Below are positions 43,518 to 51,973 of a DNA stretch of 64,000 bases, one piece after another. Below the pieces are notes generated by a model that was given only the letters and a program-made list of their open reading frames with translations, searched no databases and was not told the DNA's origin. The translations under genes were made by a program, and so were the position numbers. The stretch is from CAYFMP01 sp964344215 (GTDB lineage Bacteria; Pseudomonadota; Alphaproteobacteria; Rhodospirillales; Casp-alpha2): contig CAYFMP010000008.1 in NCBI GenBank assembly GCA_964344215.1, forward strand, positions 1 through 64,000, in the 5' to 3' direction. Position 1 is the first letter of the stretch; each line of letters starts with the position of its first letter.

Positions 43518-45384
43518 GCCACACGCTTCCTTTCCGATAGCCATCATACATGCGCATCCAGTTGCTCAGGACGGCGAGGGAAAATGACCGAAACGAGATA
43601 TCGGCCGCGTCCTTGTTAAGCTTGAATGTGTCCTTGAACACTTCCGACATGGCGTTTCCATTCAGTTCGAAGAAGCCCAGATGCTGCGTCGGTGTATTGA
43701 AGCCCTGCTTGCCGCGGTTCAGTGTTTGGGCCGGCAGAGCGGTGCTCATGACATCGCGCAGAATCCCTTTCTGCCGACGCAGGGTCAGTTTGGCTTCCGC
43801 CGGCAACCGTGCGCAGAACTCGACCAGACGATGATCCAGGAACGGCGTACGGACTTCGAGTGAATTGGCCATGCTCATACGGTCGACCTTGACCAGGATA
43901 TCGTCCTGTAGCCAGGTTTTGGTATCCACGTAAAGCGTGCGGTCGAGAAAGGATGCTTCCTCGACCTGTCGGGAATAATCTTGAAATCGATCGAACGGAT
44001 CGTATTCACCAACGGCGGCGACGGCGTCCGGAGAAAGGATTTCCTCGATCTCGTCCGGCGTGAAAATTTCCCGCCAGAAATAGTGAGCACGCTCCGCCGG
44101 GTAAGCATGGCCGGCCAGGAACTTTCGGAGTTTGTGATCCCAACCGACCTTGTGATGAGTGGCGGGAACAAGTTTTTCCGCTGCCCAACCGATGCCGGCC
44201 CGTATTGGCGGCGGCATCCTCGACCAAACCTTGTGATAGGCGTCGGCGCGGTAGGTGGGATATCCGGCGAGAATTTCATCGGCACCGTCACCGGACAACG
44301 CCACTTTGACACCGCGCCGGGCGATCTTATTTAGCGAGTAGGTCGGAACGATCGAAGTGTCGGCAAAGGGCTCGTCGGCATGCCAGATCAAGTTTCGGAG
44401 GTCGGTTTCCGAAAACGGCGGCTGGTTGCTGACGGTCAGGTCCACCTTCAGGTGCCGGGCGGCGGCTTTCGCGTAGGCGCTTTCATCGAAACTCGGTTCG
44501 TCGAAACCGATACAGTAAGCGCTGACTGGCGATGCCGATTCGGACGCCATCGATGCCACAACGGAAACGGAATCCAACCCGCCACTCAGGAATCCCCCCA
44601 ACGGCACGTCGGACCGCAGTCGTAGCCGCACCGCATCATCGAAAAGCGCCTTGAAGCGTTCCTGCGTATCGCTACCGTTGGCAAACTTCGGCGCCATGAA
44701 GGCAGCGCTCAGATCCCAATATTCGACCGGTGTCGCCATGCCATTTCCGGGCTCGTACCAAGTGTAGTGACCAGCCGGCAATTTTTTAATGCGCCGAAAA
44801 ATCGTTTTCGGGGTCAGAATGTAACCGAGAGACAGGAAGTCCTTGACCGCCTCAAGATCGATCTCGGAACTGTCTCGAACTTCTTCGAGGGTCAGCAGCG
44901 CTTTGATCTCGGAGGCGAAGGCAAAAAATCCATCTGCCTCAAAAACGTAGAGTGGCTTTTTGCCCAGGCGGTCGCGGGCCAAAAAAAGCTTTTTGCGGTT
45001 GGGGTCCCAAATGGCAAAGGCAAACATTCCAATCAGGCGATCTAGGCACTTCTCGCCGTCGCGTTCATAGAGCTTGAGCAGCACTTCGGTGTCCGACGTG
45101 GTGCGGAAGGTAGCGTTTTCGGCTTCCAGCTCGCGGCGCAATTCCAGATAGTTGTAAATCTCGCCGTTGTAGGTAATGACGCAACCTGACTCGCCGACCA
45201 TCGGCTGATCGCCGGTCGAGACGTCAATGATCGTCAGCCTACGGTGGCCGAGATGAACGCCTTTGCCAATCCACGCGCCTTCCCCGTCGGGGCCGCGATG
45301 GACGATGGAGTCGGTCATCCGCTTCAGGGACGAGGTATCGTCGGGCGCGCCCGATGCCCGGCTAAAACCGGCTATGCCGCACAT
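43510..45384 (-). CDS. asnB: Asparagine-synthase-like amidotransferase (copy 3)
   Basis: 624 residues. Cys2 (MCGIAGFS), HRGPDGEG at 29-36, YNGEIYNY at 72-79, the ATP site FLSGGLDS at 265-272 and LSGDGADEILAGYPTY, all intact. As the third such enzyme within 17 kb, it supports at least two or three amidated positions in the glycan, or distinct substrates for each copy. It lies between a radical SAM gene and a GT2 gene. A role as housekeeping asparagine synthetase cannot be excluded by sequence alone. Confidence 0.88.
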   Translation of the reverse strand: MCGIAGFSRASGAPDDTSSLKRMTDSIVHRGPDGEGAWIGKGVHLGHRRLTIIDVSTGDQPMVGESGCVITYNGEIYNYLELRRELEAENATFRTTSDTEVLLKLYERDGEKCLDRLIGMFAFAIWDPNRKKLFLARDRLGKKPLYVFEADGFFAFASEIKALLTLEEVRDSSEIDLEAVKDFLSLGYILTPKTIFRRIKKLPAGHYTWYEPGNGMATPVEYWDLSAAFMAPKFANGSDTQERFKALFDDAVRLRLRSDVPLGGFLSGGLDSVSVVASMASESASPVSAYCIGFDEPSFDESAYAKAAARHLKVDLTVSNQPPFSETDLRNLIWHADEPFADTSIVPTYSLNKIARRGVKVALSGDGADEILAGYPTYRADAYHKVWSRMPPPIRAGIGWAAEKLVPATHHKVGWDHKLRKFLAGHAYPAERAHYFWREIFTPDEIEEILSPDAVAAVGEYDPFDRFQDYSRQVEEASFLDRTLYVDTKTWLQDDILVKVDRMSMANSLEVRTPFLDHRLVEFCARLPAEAKLTLRRQKGILRDVMSTALPAQTLNRGKQGFNTPTQHLGFFELNGNAMSEVFKDTFKLNKDAADISFRSFSLAVLSNWMRMYDGYRKGSVWHA

Positions 45385-45444
45385 TTCGGAGTCAGGATCA
45401 AATTGAAGTTGGCTTGAGTTGGACGATCTTTGCGGACCGGACGG

Positions 45445-46971
45445 TCAGGCCGAAGTCTCGCTCCTGGCCAGGACACGGACGGCGGCCCGGTAAACCGGGT
45501 ACTCCAGTAAAAAGCGGCTCAATCCATGGCGCAACCGGAAAAGCGCGACCGGCCGGTACAGGAAATTCAACAGCCGCATCACTTTGTAATAGAGGGTCCC
45601 GCCGGAGGTCAGCTTCACGACCTTGTTGTCGATAAAGTACGAGCAAATCAGCATCAGATTAAAGAACCGCTCCTGCGCCGGCGGGTACCAGCCGGTCGTC
45701 GCTTCCGCTTCGACCTCGATGTTCGACCACTCTTCCAGGGAACTTGGCATCTCGTAGTTCCATTTGTCCCTGGCCAAGTCATAGAGCTCAGTTCCCGGCA
45801 GCGGGCGGAACTTGTTGGGCGGAAAGACGATGCAGTTGGGGTGGTCGTTGATCAACTGCAGCATCAAATCCCTTGTCTGTTTCAGCTCGTCCAGGGACTC
45901 GGTCGGCACTCCCATCAGGAAATTATAAGCCGCGGTTATTTCCGTATGGCGGGCCAGTTTCCGGTTGCAGTCGATAATGTCCTGGGCGGTGCAGTCTTTT
46001 CGAATGAGCTTGAGGATGCGGTCGCTACCGGTCTCGGCGCCGATATGCATGATGTCGGTTCCGGCCGCCGCCAGTTTCGATAGGAATTCATCGCTCATGC
46101 GTTTGATTTCGTTGATGCGCGCGCCGCGAAATCCGAGTTTTACGTCGAGTTGTCGCCGGTTGATTTCATCGATGATGCCTTCGACGTGCTTGAGGCTCGG
46201 GAAGCTGTCGTCGTCGATGAAGTAGATGTAGTTGGCACCGTATTTTTCGACGACCATTTGGATGTGGTCGACGACGTCTTCGGCCGGCAGCCGCACCCAT
46301 TTCTTGCCCTCGACCGGGCTGTATTGGGCCGGCGAACTGCAGAACGAGCATTTGTACGGGCAGCCCAACGCGCTGTACATGGAGAAGATGGTCCGGTCCT
46401 GATCCATTTGGCCGTAGACGGAATAGTCTTCGATCAGGTCGTAGGGGATTTCCCTGTGATTGATGTATTCGAATGATTTTTCGTCGCTGGCGTTTCGAAC
46501 GATCTTGTCGCCGTCGCGCCATGAGGTATTGGCGACGATCTTCGGATCTTTTCCGGCGGCCAGGCAATTGACCAGCTGAAAGAAAGTTTGCGACGCATAC
46601 CCCGAGATCGCGCAATCGGCGCTCCACTCATCCTCCAGGATGGTTTCCGGGTAAAACGTCGCATGCGGCCCGCCCCAAACAACCTTGATATCCGGATCGA
46701 TTGACTTGACGTGACGCCCCAAGGCGATGGCATGCTTGATCGGCGTTCCCGACATGACGCTGATGCCAACCGCCAGCGTCTCATCGTCGAGCAACGCCGC
46801 CAAATGGTCACGCCAATCGGTATCGTAAAGGCGCTGGTCGAATATGATTACGTCGTAGCCCGCCTTGACCACTTCGATGGAGGCGTACAGCAGGCTCAGC
46901 GGCATATGCTTCACGTAGGTGCCCGAGAAGCCCTGCTTCGGGTAGACCATGACGATTTTGGAGCGGTTCAC
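45445..46971 (-). CDS. B12-binding-type radical SAM enzyme (2)
   Basis: 508 residues, GTG start with GGGAG about ten bases upstream. The cobalamin-type N-terminal domain (KIVMVYPKQGFSG, VVKAGYDVIIFDQR, KVVWGGPHATFYPE) is followed by the radical SAM core with ALGCPYKCSFC (Cys204, 208, 211), YIYFIDDDSFPSL and HIGAETGSDRILKLI. The C-terminal about 100 residues resemble the extension common to B12-radical SAM methylases. The sequence is distinct from enzyme 1 and from the longer pair (3 and 4). It lies between the capsule-type transferase gene and asnB copy 3. Substrate unknown. Confidence 0.85.
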   Translation of the reverse strand: MNRSKIVMVYPKQGFSGTYVKHMPLSLLYASIEVVKAGYDVIIFDQRLYDTDWRDHLAALLDDETLAVGISVMSGTPIKHAIALGRHVKSIDPDIKVVWGGPHATFYPETILEDEWSADCAISGYASQTFFQLVNCLAAGKDPKIVANTSWRDGDKIVRNASDEKSFEYINHREIPYDLIEDYSVYGQMDQDRTIFSMYSALGCPYKCSFCSSPAQYSPVEGKKWVRLPAEDVVDHIQMVVEKYGANYIYFIDDDSFPSLKHVEGIIDEINRRQLDVKLGFRGARINEIKRMSDEFLSKLAAAGTDIMHIGAETGSDRILKLIRKDCTAQDIIDCNRKLARHTEITAAYNFLMGVPTESLDELKQTRDLMLQLINDHPNCIVFPPNKFRPLPGTELYDLARDKWNYEMPSSLEEWSNIEVEAEATTGWYPPAQERFFNLMLICSYFIDNKVVKLTSGGTLYYKVMRLLNFLYRPVALFRLRHGLSRFLLEYPVYRAAVRVLARSETSA

Positions 46972-47053
46972 CGGTGGGGACTCCCGTGCCCGGCCAGCTT
47001 GGTCGGCCCCTGGGTCGAGTAAAGCTGTGCCATACTCTCAAATGGAGTTGTGG

Positions 47054-48757
47054 TCATGGTATTTCAAGCGAGCCAGTTTGGATTGAAACTTCAAGTTCGG
47101 ATTGATCGAGGTAATCCTCCCTGCCTGATTGAATCCAGTCAGTTATCAACACGACGTCGGGTTTTGACCCAATGTCCGTTTCAAGGCCGGGAGAGACTTT
47201 CGCAAACAGATCGGCCGTTTCATTCCGGCGAAAACCGTAGTCCACTGATTCTAATTTTAGCGGGCGAACGACAAAAACACCGTAGGTAAAACGCCTGGCA
47301 AGTTCGGTCTGCTCGGTGGTCATCGGCTCGATCTCATGCAGGCGCGAGATCAGACTTAGGCACTCTTCCCGAGAATTCGAATCGATAGTAAAGCCGCGTT
47401 GGTCAAAGCGCCCGGTTCCGGCGGTTATGACCGGTATGCCGCGGCATGCCGATTCCATGCCGATGCTGCCGCGCACGGTTACGCAATAGTTCATAATATC
47501 GAACAAAGAGAGCGTCGATATTTCAGATTCAGGAGGAATCACCCTGACATTGGTTTGCGTGTCACCAAGCGTAGAGCGAATGGCAACGACTTCGGGGTTT
47601 TCTCCCGTATAGCCATCCCGGTGATCCTTGACCGTGTTTCCCGGATGGATCTTGACCAGCCAGTTCAGATGGGGATTCTTGGCTGCGGCTTTTACCATAT
47701 GGATAAGCCAGTCCTCGTAGTTGTCAAAAAGATCCTCTCCCCAGAAAAAAGTCGCGTCCCAGAAAATATGAGCAAATATCACGGCTGTTTTCTTATCGGG
47801 ATCCAGCCCCAAAGAACTGATCAAGTCACTCTTGTTTGGAAACGTCTTGTCGAACTGGGTTCCGACTTCAGAGAACCATTGCCCTGATCGGTAGCATCCT
47901 TCGATCTCGCTACGCAGTCGGGACCAATGACCCGAAACCCAGGGCATGCTTTTTATTTTGTTCCAACTCTCGTCCGATAGCGAAAAATGGTTCTGCTCAA
48001 CATTGGTTCGGTTGAACCTTTTTAAGATCAAGAAACCGTCTTTGTGTGCCGCACACCATAAAATGCATTCTCCGCCACCTTTCAGGACGGCATCGAACAC
48101 CTCGCCAAATGGTGTGTAGCCACGTTCGTTGAACAGGCCGAGCGAGGGGCGCGTGATCTCGATTATTCTTCCTGCTGCTTCCACTGCGTTGAACGACGAT
48201 GACAGGTGTTGCTTTAAAAGATTTCGAACAGCTTCATCCTGCAAGTCGGGATCGCCCACTCGCATCGTTCTCATCAGTGTCGAAAGGGCAAATCGTCCCG
48301 AGCGGGCTCCCAGGTACTCAAGTTCCAATAAATCCTTGATCCGCGAAACGCCCTCAACGGCCTCGATGGCTTTTTCATTGGGCCCGTTTTCGAGATGGTC
48401 CTCCAAATAAACGAACTCCGAACACCCAAGCGATCGATACCCGCGTTCGATCCATCTTGATCTGTTGCTGAGGAGAACGATGGGAACATAGCCTGCGAGG
48501 CGGAGTCCGGTGAGAATCGGAAGCTGTACGATCACGTGTGAAATATGTGTGGTCCCGAAAATAAGAGCGTTCTCATTTTCCGGTAGGCTGGAAAAGGATT
48601 CCTTGATTCGTTCGCCTAGGGCGGTTTCGAGCTTCCTGACTTCGCAAATCTGTTCGTTGGCATGCCTGTGACGCGACCGGTTGAAAAATTCGACGGTCCG
48701 GCGAGCGATACTCAACAGTCCGAGCGAGGCAAACATGGCTTTGAACAAGAGTTTCAT
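47054..48757 (-). CDS. Capsule-type GT-B glycosyltransferase
   Basis: 567 residues. The C-terminal half resembles capsule polysaccharide/CDP-glycerol-type GT-B enzymes: WLVKIHPGNTVKDH, then SLFDIMNYCVTVRGSIGMESACRGIPVITAG, the typical donor-binding Gly/Ser/Glu segment. The N-terminus begins with a hydrophobic helix (LLFKAMFASLGLLSIA) that could anchor it to the membrane, and FGTTHISHVIVQLPILTGLRLAGY resembles the start of the acceptor domain. It overlaps the WbpP-like gene (ATGA) and lies two genes from the CMP-nonulosonate synthetase, making it a candidate nonulosonic acid transferase. That link is inference from position. Confidence 0.65.
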   Translation of the reverse strand: MKLLFKAMFASLGLLSIARRTVEFFNRSRHRHANEQICEVRKLETALGERIKESFSSLPENENALIFGTTHISHVIVQLPILTGLRLAGYVPIVLLSNRSRWIERGYRSLGCSEFVYLEDHLENGPNEKAIEAVEGVSRIKDLLELEYLGARSGRFALSTLMRTMRVGDPDLQDEAVRNLLKQHLSSSFNAVEAAGRIIEITRPSLGLFNERGYTPFGEVFDAVLKGGGECILWCAAHKDGFLILKRFNRTNVEQNHFSLSDESWNKIKSMPWVSGHWSRLRSEIEGCYRSGQWFSEVGTQFDKTFPNKSDLISSLGLDPDKKTAVIFAHIFWDATFFWGEDLFDNYEDWLIHMVKAAAKNPHLNWLVKIHPGNTVKDHRDGYTGENPEVVAIRSTLGDTQTNVRVIPPESEISTLSLFDIMNYCVTVRGSIGMESACRGIPVITAGTGRFDQRGFTIDSNSREECLSLISRLHEIEPMTTEQTELARRFTYGVFVVRPLKLESVDYGFRRNETADLFAKVSPGLETDIGSKPDVVLITDWIQSGREDYLDQSELEVSIQTGSLEIP

Positions 48758-49734
48758 GCCCTATTTCCTTGATTGATGCGGTCAAGGGAGAGCAAGGACT
48801 GGATCCCGGACTGGAGATCGAAACGAGGATTAAAGGCCAATTCTTTTTGTGCTCTTGAGATATTGGCAACCGAGTGACGTATATCGCCATTCCGCCAGGG
48901 CTCTAATTTTGGCGACGGGTGCCGGTCGATGATCCCTACCGCCCTCATTTCCGAAGACAGGATTTCGAACAATTCCATTAAGTTCGTTTGCGTTCCGGTT
49001 CCTAGGTTGTAGACGCTATGGGGTGAGGTGCCATCAACCGCTGCCGCCTCCAATATGGTCTGACAAACATTCTCTACATAACAGTAGTCGCGGGTGGCGG
49101 AGCCGTTGCCGTACATCACCGGTTGCCGTCCCTCTACAAGCGCGCTCACCCATTTGGGAATAACGGCGGAATAATCGCTGTCGGCGTTTTGACCCGGGCC
49201 GAATATGTTGAAGAACCGAAATCCGATAACCGAAGCATTAGGCATGGCGGCGGCAAGTTCGGCGGCGTCCCGCTCGTTTTCGACCTTGCTCTCGGCGTAA
49301 GGCGAAAGCGGCTTGAGTAGCTCGGTTTCCTTCAGGGGCATATTTGGGTTGTCGCCGTATACGGCGCTGGACGACGCATAGATAAGACGCTTGGACCCTG
49401 AATCGAGCGCTGCCTTCAGAACGTTTCGGAACCCGCCGACGTTGATGTCGTGGGTTTCCGAGGGCTTGTCTATAGATCGCGCCACGGATGCCTGGGCCGC
49501 CAAGTGCACCGTGACATAAGCCCCACGCACGCCGTCCCTCACGCTGTCGGTGTCGCGAATATCGGCTTCGATGAAATGAAAATCGCCGCCCAGGCGCAAA
49601 AGGCGGTTGGTCGTTTCACGGTTGCCCGAAAAGAAGTTATCGAGACCCGTGACGGCATGCCCCCTGGCCAGAAGATACTCGGCCAAGTTGGATCCGATGA
49701 AGCCGGCTACGCCCGTAATGAGCCAACGTTTCAT
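48754..49734 (-). CDS. UDP-N-acetylhexosamine(uronate) 4-epimerase, WbpP/TviC-like
   Basis: 326 residues, extended SDR. WLITGVAGFIGSNLAEYLLARGH, HLAAQASVARSIDKPSETHDIN, IYASSSAVYGDNPNMPLKE, LSPYAESKVENERDA (Tyr/Lys), RFFNIFGPGQNADSDYSAVIPKW and ATRDYCYVENV together match WbpP/TviC, which epimerise UDP-GlcNAc or UDP-GlcNAcA at C4. With the UDP-sugar dehydrogenase at the right edge it could supply UDP-GalNAcA, a usual substrate of amidotransferases like those in this locus. It overlaps the transferase gene downstream by 4 nt. Confidence 0.82.
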   Translation of the reverse strand: MKRWLITGVAGFIGSNLAEYLLARGHAVTGLDNFFSGNRETTNRLLRLGGDFHFIEADIRDTDSVRDGVRGAYVTVHLAAQASVARSIDKPSETHDINVGGFRNVLKAALDSGSKRLIYASSSAVYGDNPNMPLKETELLKPLSPYAESKVENERDAAELAAAMPNASVIGFRFFNIFGPGQNADSDYSAVIPKWVSALVEGRQPVMYGNGSATRDYCYVENVCQTILEAAAVDGTSPHSVYNLGTGTQTNLMELFEILSSEMRAVGIIDRHPSPKLEPWRNGDIRHSVANISRAQKELAFNPRFDLQSGIQSLLSLDRINQGNRA

Positions 49735-49740
49735 GGCGAA

Positions 49741-50439
49741 TTATGCTTGGTTGTCGTTCGGAAGCAATTCTGGCAACTCGCAAGCCAACGCCTCGGCGAC
49801 GATGAAATCCTGTTCGGTATTTATGTCAAAAGCCTCAATGGGGTCGATTGCCAGACCGCGTACTTTAGATCCCATTATCGATTGGGTAGCCAGCAAGACC
49901 TCCGATCGGGCGACGTAGATGGCGCTGTTCTCCTCGTAGATCGGAACTCGGTCCTGCTGTCGCCGGGGCGCGTCGGGGAAAAGTCGCCGCAGTGTGCCAT
50001 CCTCTTCCTTGAGCCAATAATCCCCACGATCCTCGGTTATCGACATCAGGCAATCCTGCGCATCCGGCCGTTGGTGAATCTCCTCGGCAAACCGCCGAAT
50101 GGTCGCGGCTTTCCTGAACGGAGATGTCGGAGGCAGCACCATGACCCACTCGGGGATCGTTGCTTCGGCCGTCAAAGCTTCCAATGCATGGATGAGCACA
50201 CTCTCCGTCGAACTATCGTCGCGAGCCAGCGGCTGTGGGCGATCGATAGTGCGCACCCCTAGGTTTTCGGCCACTCCCGCAACTTCCGGATCTTCGGTCG
50301 AAACGACCAACAATGCTTTGACGCCGGATTCTTTCGCCGCGAATAGCGTGTATGCCAGAAGCGGCCGCCCCGCCAGGGATCGAATGTTTTTACCGGGGAC
50401 TCTTTTCGACCCGCCACGGGCTGGTACGACGATGATCAT
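49741..50439 (-). CDS. neuA: CMP-nonulosonic acid (acylneuraminate) cytidylyltransferase
   Basis: 232 residues. The CTP-binding start IVVPARGGSKRVPGKNIRSL, LLVVSTEDPEVAGVAENLG, VMVLPPTSPFRKAATIRRF and the C-terminal AIDPIEAFDINTEQDF are the NeuA/LegF/PseF pattern. It activates a nonulosonic acid to CMP-NulO. Sequence alone does not tell Neu5Ac from legionaminic or pseudaminic acid. It lies in order with neuB, neuC and a CBS protein, ten bases after the latter. Cytosolic. Confidence 0.9.
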   Translation of the reverse strand: MIIVVPARGGSKRVPGKNIRSLAGRPLLAYTLFAAKESGVKALLVVSTEDPEVAGVAENLGVRTIDRPQPLARDDSSTESVLIHALEALTAEATIPEWVMVLPPTSPFRKAATIRRFAEEIHQRPDAQDCLMSITEDRGDYWLKEEDGTLRRLFPDAPRRQQDRVPIYEENSAIYVARSEVLLATQSIMGSKVRGLAIDPIEAFDINTEQDFIVAEALACELPELLPNDNQA

Positions 50440-50449
50440 GGGTGCGAAG

Positions 50450-50803
50450 TCAGCGGGACAGAACGACCCGTTCCAACACTTCTCGAAGTGTCACGACGTC
50501 GGTTAACTTCATGTCGTTGTCGACAACGGGAACCAAACTGATGCCGTGCTCGCGAAAAAGCCTCAGCGCTGCTTCGTCGTCGGGCTTTTCCAGGAACTTA
50601 AAGGAAGGATTTGCGCGTTCGGCCAGAGGAGAATGGATACTGACGCCGCCAAGCAGCGTTCGCATGATGTCGCCTTCGCTGATGATTCCGACGACCTTTT
50701 CGCCGCGCATCACCATCGCACAACGGCAGTGGTTGTGGTCGATAACCTCGACCGCGTCCAGCAGCGTCGCCGTTTCGGGAACCGTGAAATTCTCCAAGGC
50801 CAT
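50450..50803 (-). CDS. Stand-alone CBS-domain protein
   Basis: 117 residues forming one CBS pair: ATLLDAVEVIDHNHCRCAMV with GIISEGDIMRTLL, then AALRLFREHGISLVPVVDNDMKLTDVVTLREVL. In legionaminic acid loci a CBS pair is usually fused to a sugar-1-phosphate guanylyltransferase (PtmE). Here the CBS part stands alone between neuC and neuA, and no nucleotidyltransferase domain follows in any frame. It may regulate a partner enzyme through adenylate binding, or be a remnant of the fusion. Ten bases from neuA and 18 from neuC. Confidence 0.8.
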   Translation of the reverse strand: MALENFTVPETATLLDAVEVIDHNHCRCAMVMRGEKVVGIISEGDIMRTLLGGVSIHSPLAERANPSFKFLEKPDDEAALRLFREHGISLVPVVDNDMKLTDVVTLREVLERVVLSR

Positions 50804-50821
50804 GGGATCCTTCCTTCGGGC

Positions 50822-51973
50822 CTAGTATACGAGTTTTTTGATCAAAAGCCGGTCGTCAATTGGCGTGTCGTTAAGGATATCAAGAATCCTCTCCGACGAA
50901 CGGCCGTCACCATACGGGTTGACGCAATCGTCCAACGAGTCCTTAAAATCGTCCGACAGCGCGCCTTTGATCGCCTGTTCGATTTCGTCCGTTTCGAAAG
51001 ATGCGTTGATGACGTTGGCTCCCTGGACGCGGTCGGCTTGACGGCGGCCCAGATTGACCGCGGGAATTTTGAAGGTCGGCGCTTCCAGCAGCCCGGCGCT
51101 TGAGTTTCCGACCATGCACCGACTCGCCGCCATGAACCCGAGGAAATCGGCCCGGCTCAGATTGTCGAAAATAAACGTGTCCCGGGTTCGCGCCTGCAGG
51201 AGACCCTGGCGGACAAGCGCGGCTCCGGCGTCGTTGTTGGGCAGAATCCAAACCTTGGGTAAATCGAAGCGCCGCAGCGCCGCGCTTAAGGATTCGACCT
51301 GCGTTCTGGCCAGGTCCATTTCCTCGGTGACGGGATGTTGAACCACCAGAAGAAACGGTTTCGTGGCGTCCATTTCGAAATGGGAAGTCAGATCTTCCGG
51401 CGTCGTAACCGGCTCGGAAACCATCTCGTCAATCTGTGGCGCGCCAACCATGTGAATGCGAAACGCTTCCTCGCCGAGTTTGTTCAGCCGTTCGGCCGCG
51501 TCGTCGTTGGCGGCGAAATGCAGATGGGCGAACTTTCCGATGGCATGGCGGCTGACGCCGTCGATGTTCCCTGATCGTTCCCCAGCCTGAATGTGGGCCA
51601 TCGGAATATAGGTAAAAGCACTGGCGACGGCGGCCATCAACTGTTCCCCGCGATCACCGGCCAGCACCACCCAGGTGGGGCGCACCCGGTGCAGGGTATC
51701 GGCGAAAGACATCAGAAATACGCCTAGCGATTTCAGCATGGTGAAATGATTATGTCCCTCAAGAGACATGAAAATCTCGTCGGACACGCGAAACCCCTGA
51801 TGACGAATCTCGTCGATCAGGCTCCCGTAACCGGGAAGGAGAGTCATATTAGTGGCGCAAATTTCGTAGTCTATGCCGCGCGCTTCGCACAGGCGGATGA
51901 TCGGACGGATATAGCCCCATTCGCCGCGCGATCCGGTCATGAACAAAAGTTTCATGGCATTGGCTTTGCTCAT
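50822..51973 (-). CDS. neuC: UDP-N-acetylhexosamine 2-epimerase, hydrolysing (NeuC/LegG)
   Basis: 383 residues. LLFMTGSRGEWGYIRPIIRL resembles the NeuC start, VVLAGDRGEQLMAA, HIQAGERSGNIDGVSRHAIGKFAHLHF, GAPQIDEM and SSAGLLEAPTFKIPAVNLGRRQADR cover the epimerase core and the UDP site. It releases ManNAc (or the 2,4-diacetamido form) for NeuB. The usual HxxGGE appears as HIQAGE, a small deviation. The start at 51973 overlaps the neuB stop by 4 nt; an internal ATG six codons later is an alternative. Confidence 0.88.
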   Translation of the reverse strand: MSKANAMKLLFMTGSRGEWGYIRPIIRLCEARGIDYEICATNMTLLPGYGSLIDEIRHQGFRVSDEIFMSLEGHNHFTMLKSLGVFLMSFADTLHRVRPTWVVLAGDRGEQLMAAVASAFTYIPMAHIQAGERSGNIDGVSRHAIGKFAHLHFAANDDAAERLNKLGEEAFRIHMVGAPQIDEMVSEPVTTPEDLTSHFEMDATKPFLLVVQHPVTEEMDLARTQVESLSAALRRFDLPKVWILPNNDAGAALVRQGLLQARTRDTFIFDNLSRADFLGFMAASRCMVGNSSAGLLEAPTFKIPAVNLGRRQADRVQGANVINASFETDEIEQAIKGALSDDFKDSLDDCVNPYGDGRSSERILDILNDTPIDDRLLIKKLVY

